A stretch of DNA of 14,108 bases. Source: Elusimicrobiota bacterium. Lineage in GTDB: Bacteria; Elusimicrobiota; Elusimicrobia; Elusimicrobiales; Elusimicrobiaceae. The translations under genes and the position numbers were made by a program. Shown here in pieces: positions 12,722 through 14,108 of the stretch. Below the pieces are notes generated by a model. That model was given only the letters and a program-made list of their open reading frames with translations. It did not search any database and had not been told where the DNA came from. The DNA lies in contig JAEWSL010000060.1 in the NCBI GenBank assembly GCA_023398295.1, positions 1 to 14,108 on the forward strand, given 5' to 3'. Position 1 is the first letter of the stretch; every line of letters begins with the position of its first letter.

Positions 12722-12988
12722 ATGGCAAAATTAAAAACCGGCCGTCATACCAGCGCCTTAAAAGCCCAAAGGCAGGCGGTCAAGAGAAATTCCAGAAACA
12801 CGGGGCTTAAAAAAACTATACGCTTAACGGCAAAAAAAGTTGCCGCGACGAAAAATCAGGAAGCGTTAAATGTCGCGTCTTCGGCTTTGGATAAAGCGGC
12901 AAAAAAAGGCGTTATCCATTGGAAAAACGCCGCACGCAAAAAATCGCGCATGGCTAAGCTTGTCAACAAAACCGCAAAAGCAAAATAA
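12722..12988 (+). CDS. rpsT: 30S ribosomal protein S20
   Basis: S20 is a small, basic, all-helical protein that binds the 5' domain and h44 of 16S rRNA. The 88-residue product matches the family length and pattern: MAKLKTGRHTSALKAQRQ at the start, Lys/Arg-rich helices, then ALDKAAKKGVIHWKNAARKK and a basic tail. That central segment is the hallmark AA.KG.IH.N.A.RKKSR.A. The ATG at 12722 is preceded by GAGG with 7 nt spacing; the same frame stays open upstream to 12503, but nothing there resembles S20. It is the only plus-strand protein gene in the window and stands alone between its own promoter and terminator. Confidence 0.95.
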   Translation: MAKLKTGRHTSALKAQRQAVKRNSRNTGLKKTIRLTAKKVAATKNQEALNVASSALDKAAKKGVIHWKNAARKKSRMAKLVNKTAKAK

Positions 12989-13003
12989 TTTAGCATCGCA
13001 TAA

Positions 13004-13048
13004 AAAATTAAAACCCGTCTTTATCAAAGAAGACGGGGTTTTAATTTT
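13004..13048. terminator. Bidirectional intrinsic terminator between convergent genes
   Basis: AAAATTAAAACCCGTCTT (13004-13021) pairs with the arm ending at 13048, with one bulged G and a short loop. The arms end in T-rich sequence in both directions (TTTTAATTTT on plus, TTTTAATTTTTTA on minus). It lies 15 bp after the rpsT stop and about 58 bp after the stop of the minus-strand hypothetical gene, so it can serve both. Confidence 0.88.
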
Positions 13049-13106
13049 AGGATAAAAAACAGGATTTATTTACACGCAAAATTATTTTGTAAAAAACTTT
13101 CGCGCG

Positions 13107-13385
13107 TTAATCTTTATCAGCCGAGGGATAAAAATAAACGTCTAATTGTTTGAAAAGAAATCCCGCCTCGGCAAGTTTTTTTCGGTTTATATCCCAGTAT
13201 TTGGAATTAAGAGCGCGGGCAAGGTCTTCCTCGGTTATCTTAAGAGCCAAGGAAACCACCTGAAAAGAATAATCTCTATGCAAAGCGACTTTGGGCACAT
13301 TGGTATCGCCCAAATACAGCCCCTGGCTTTTATACACAACGCCTTTGTAGAGAAACTCATAGTTACATAAAATCTTTCTCAGCAT
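13107..13385 (-). CDS. Hypothetical protein, 92 residues, downstream of recG
   Basis: I do not recognise this protein. It is 92 residues, has no signal peptide or membrane segment, and lacks cysteine pairs or an obvious binding motif. The composition is that of a small folded protein: aromatic residues spread throughout (CNYEFLYKGVVYKSQGLYLG), a beta-like first half, then a helical ITEEDLARALNSKYWDINRKK and a closing VYFYPSADKD strand. The alternation suggests a compact alpha/beta domain. The ATG at 13385 has a moderate AAAGGG upstream, and the gene begins 31 bp after the recG stop in the same direction, so it is probably co-transcribed with recG. It is followed by the shared terminator. The frame is likely coding, but nothing in it identifies a function. 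Confidence 0.65.
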   Translation of the reverse strand: MLRKILCNYEFLYKGVVYKSQGLYLGDTNVPKVALHRDYSFQVVSLALKITEEDLARALNSKYWDINRKKLAEAGFLFKQLDVYFYPSADKD

Positions 13386-13416
13386 AATATTACCCTTTTT
13401 CTATTAGTTTAGCATA

Positions 13417-14108
13417 TTATCCCAAGTCTATAATATTCCATTGCTTTTCATAAAGAGCAGTAAGGCGTCTTTTGAAGGCGGCGTTCTCGGGCTTTTTTAA
13501 GTTTTCATCGGTTTGAAGGAGAAGGTTGCGATCCTCAACAGCCCAGCGCAAAACTTCCCTGTCGCGCAAAATATCTCCCGTCTTAAATTCCAGTTCCCCG
13601 CTTTGGCGCGTGCCTAAAATTTCGCCGGGGCCGCGCAGGGCAAGGTCTTGCTCGCCTATCTTAAAGCCGTCGGAGCAGCGGCAGATAATATCAAGCCTGC
13701 TGCGTCCCGCCGCGCCCGTTTGTTTTGAGGGCACTAAAACACACTGAGAGGAAGCATCTCCCCTGCCTATGCGCCCGCGCAGCTGATGGAGGCTGGCCAG
13801 GCCAAAACGCTCCGCGTTTTGCACTACCATAACGGTAGCGTTCTTAACGTCAATGCCGACTTCTATTACCGGAGTTGCGGCCAAAACGTCTATTTTGCCG
13901 CTTGAGAAATCTTCCATTATTTTTTGCTTCTCTTTGCTTTTCATAGCGCCGTGTATCATTTCAATCTTATAATCGGGGAGAAGCGTTTTCAGCCGCTCAA
14001 ATTCCTTCGTTACGGATTTAAGCGTAAGTTTATCGCTCTCGTCAATTAAAGGATAAACCACGTAAGCCTGACGGCCCAACGCAAGCTCTCTTTCAATAAC
14101 TTTCAGGG
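13417..14108 (-). CDS. recG: ATP-dependent DNA helicase RecG, C-terminal part, runs off the right edge
   Basis: RecG is a superfamily 2 DNA translocase that remodels stalled forks and Holliday junctions. About 230 codons are present of a protein usually near 680-700 residues, so the wedge domain and first helicase domain lie outside the window. The visible part is the second helicase domain and the RecG-specific tail: YVVYPLIDESDKL, IHGAMKSKEKQ, the motif V segment ATPVIEVGIDVKNAT, and motif VI HQLRGRIGRG. IGEQDLALRGPGEILGTRQSG, quoted in part as DLALRGPGEILGTRQSG, is the TRG signature separating RecG from Mfd and PriA. The frame stays open through 14108 (LKVIERELALG precedes the apparent start near 14079, which is an internal Leu codon). 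The stop is at 13417-13419. Confidence 0.95.
   Translation of the reverse strand, partial: LKVIERELALGRQAYVVYPLIDESDKLTLKSVTKEFERLKTLLPDYKIEMIHGAMKSKEKQKIMEDFSSGKIDVLAATPVIEVGIDVKNATVMVVQNAERFGLASLHQLRGRIGRGDASSQCVLVPSKQTGAAGRSRLDIICRCSDGFKIGEQDLALRGPGEILGTRQSGELEFKTGDILRDREVLRWAVEDRNLLLQTDENLKKPENAAFKRRLTALYEKQWNIIDLG

Noticed and set aside
14077..14079. Apparent start of a 220-residue protein at 14079
   Set aside because: The codon is TTG, an internal leucine. The frame continues to the window edge with typical RecG sequence.

Overview
The window is compact, ordinary bacterial chromosome, almost entirely housekeeping, and nearly all of it is read from the minus strand. I see no insertion sequence, prophage, integrase, tRNA, CRISPR array or toxin-antitoxin pair. 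Peptidoglycan genes (murA, ddl), a bacterial A-type RNase P RNA, short gene overlaps and alternating GC-rich and AT-rich patches fit a small-genome bacterium making peptidoglycan. My best guess is Elusimicrobiota or a similar deep lineage. That is an impression of gene content and style, not something the sequence proves.

Layout, following minus-strand transcription from the right end. The C-terminal part of recG (14108-13417) is followed by a 92-residue hypothetical gene (13385-13107). Both converge on the only plus-strand gene, rpsT (S20, 12722-12988), and a long hairpin at 13004-13048 can terminate transcription both ways. Divergent from rpsT is rpmE (L31, 12564-12202), which has an unusual Lys/Ala-rich tail and ends in a textbook intrinsic terminator. 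Next comes a tight group: prfA (RF1), prmC (the methyltransferase that modifies the RF1 GGQ glutamine), murA and folC. A consensus-like promoter (7654-7682) then drives a 1462-residue coiled-coil protein of unknown function. It is followed by ddl, a small four-helix membrane protein and rnhA (RNase HI). The last three overlap by 1 and 4 nt, so translational coupling is likely. The RNase P RNA gene (1123-794) has its own strong promoter next to the rnhA stop codon. At the left edge is the first 167 codons of a type I polyketide or polyunsaturated-fatty-acid-synthase-like ketosynthase.

Functional links: prfA and prmC form an enzyme-substrate pair; murA and ddl supply peptidoglycan precursors; rnhA, recG and rnpB serve nucleic acid maintenance and processing. 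The points most worth a second look are a sliding-clamp-like motif at the RNase HI C-terminus, a compensated change in the P4 core helix of RNase P RNA, the repeat-built giant coiled-coil protein with a possible membrane-binding tail, a FolC with several altered conserved positions, and an 18-bp tandem duplication abutting the prfA start codon.
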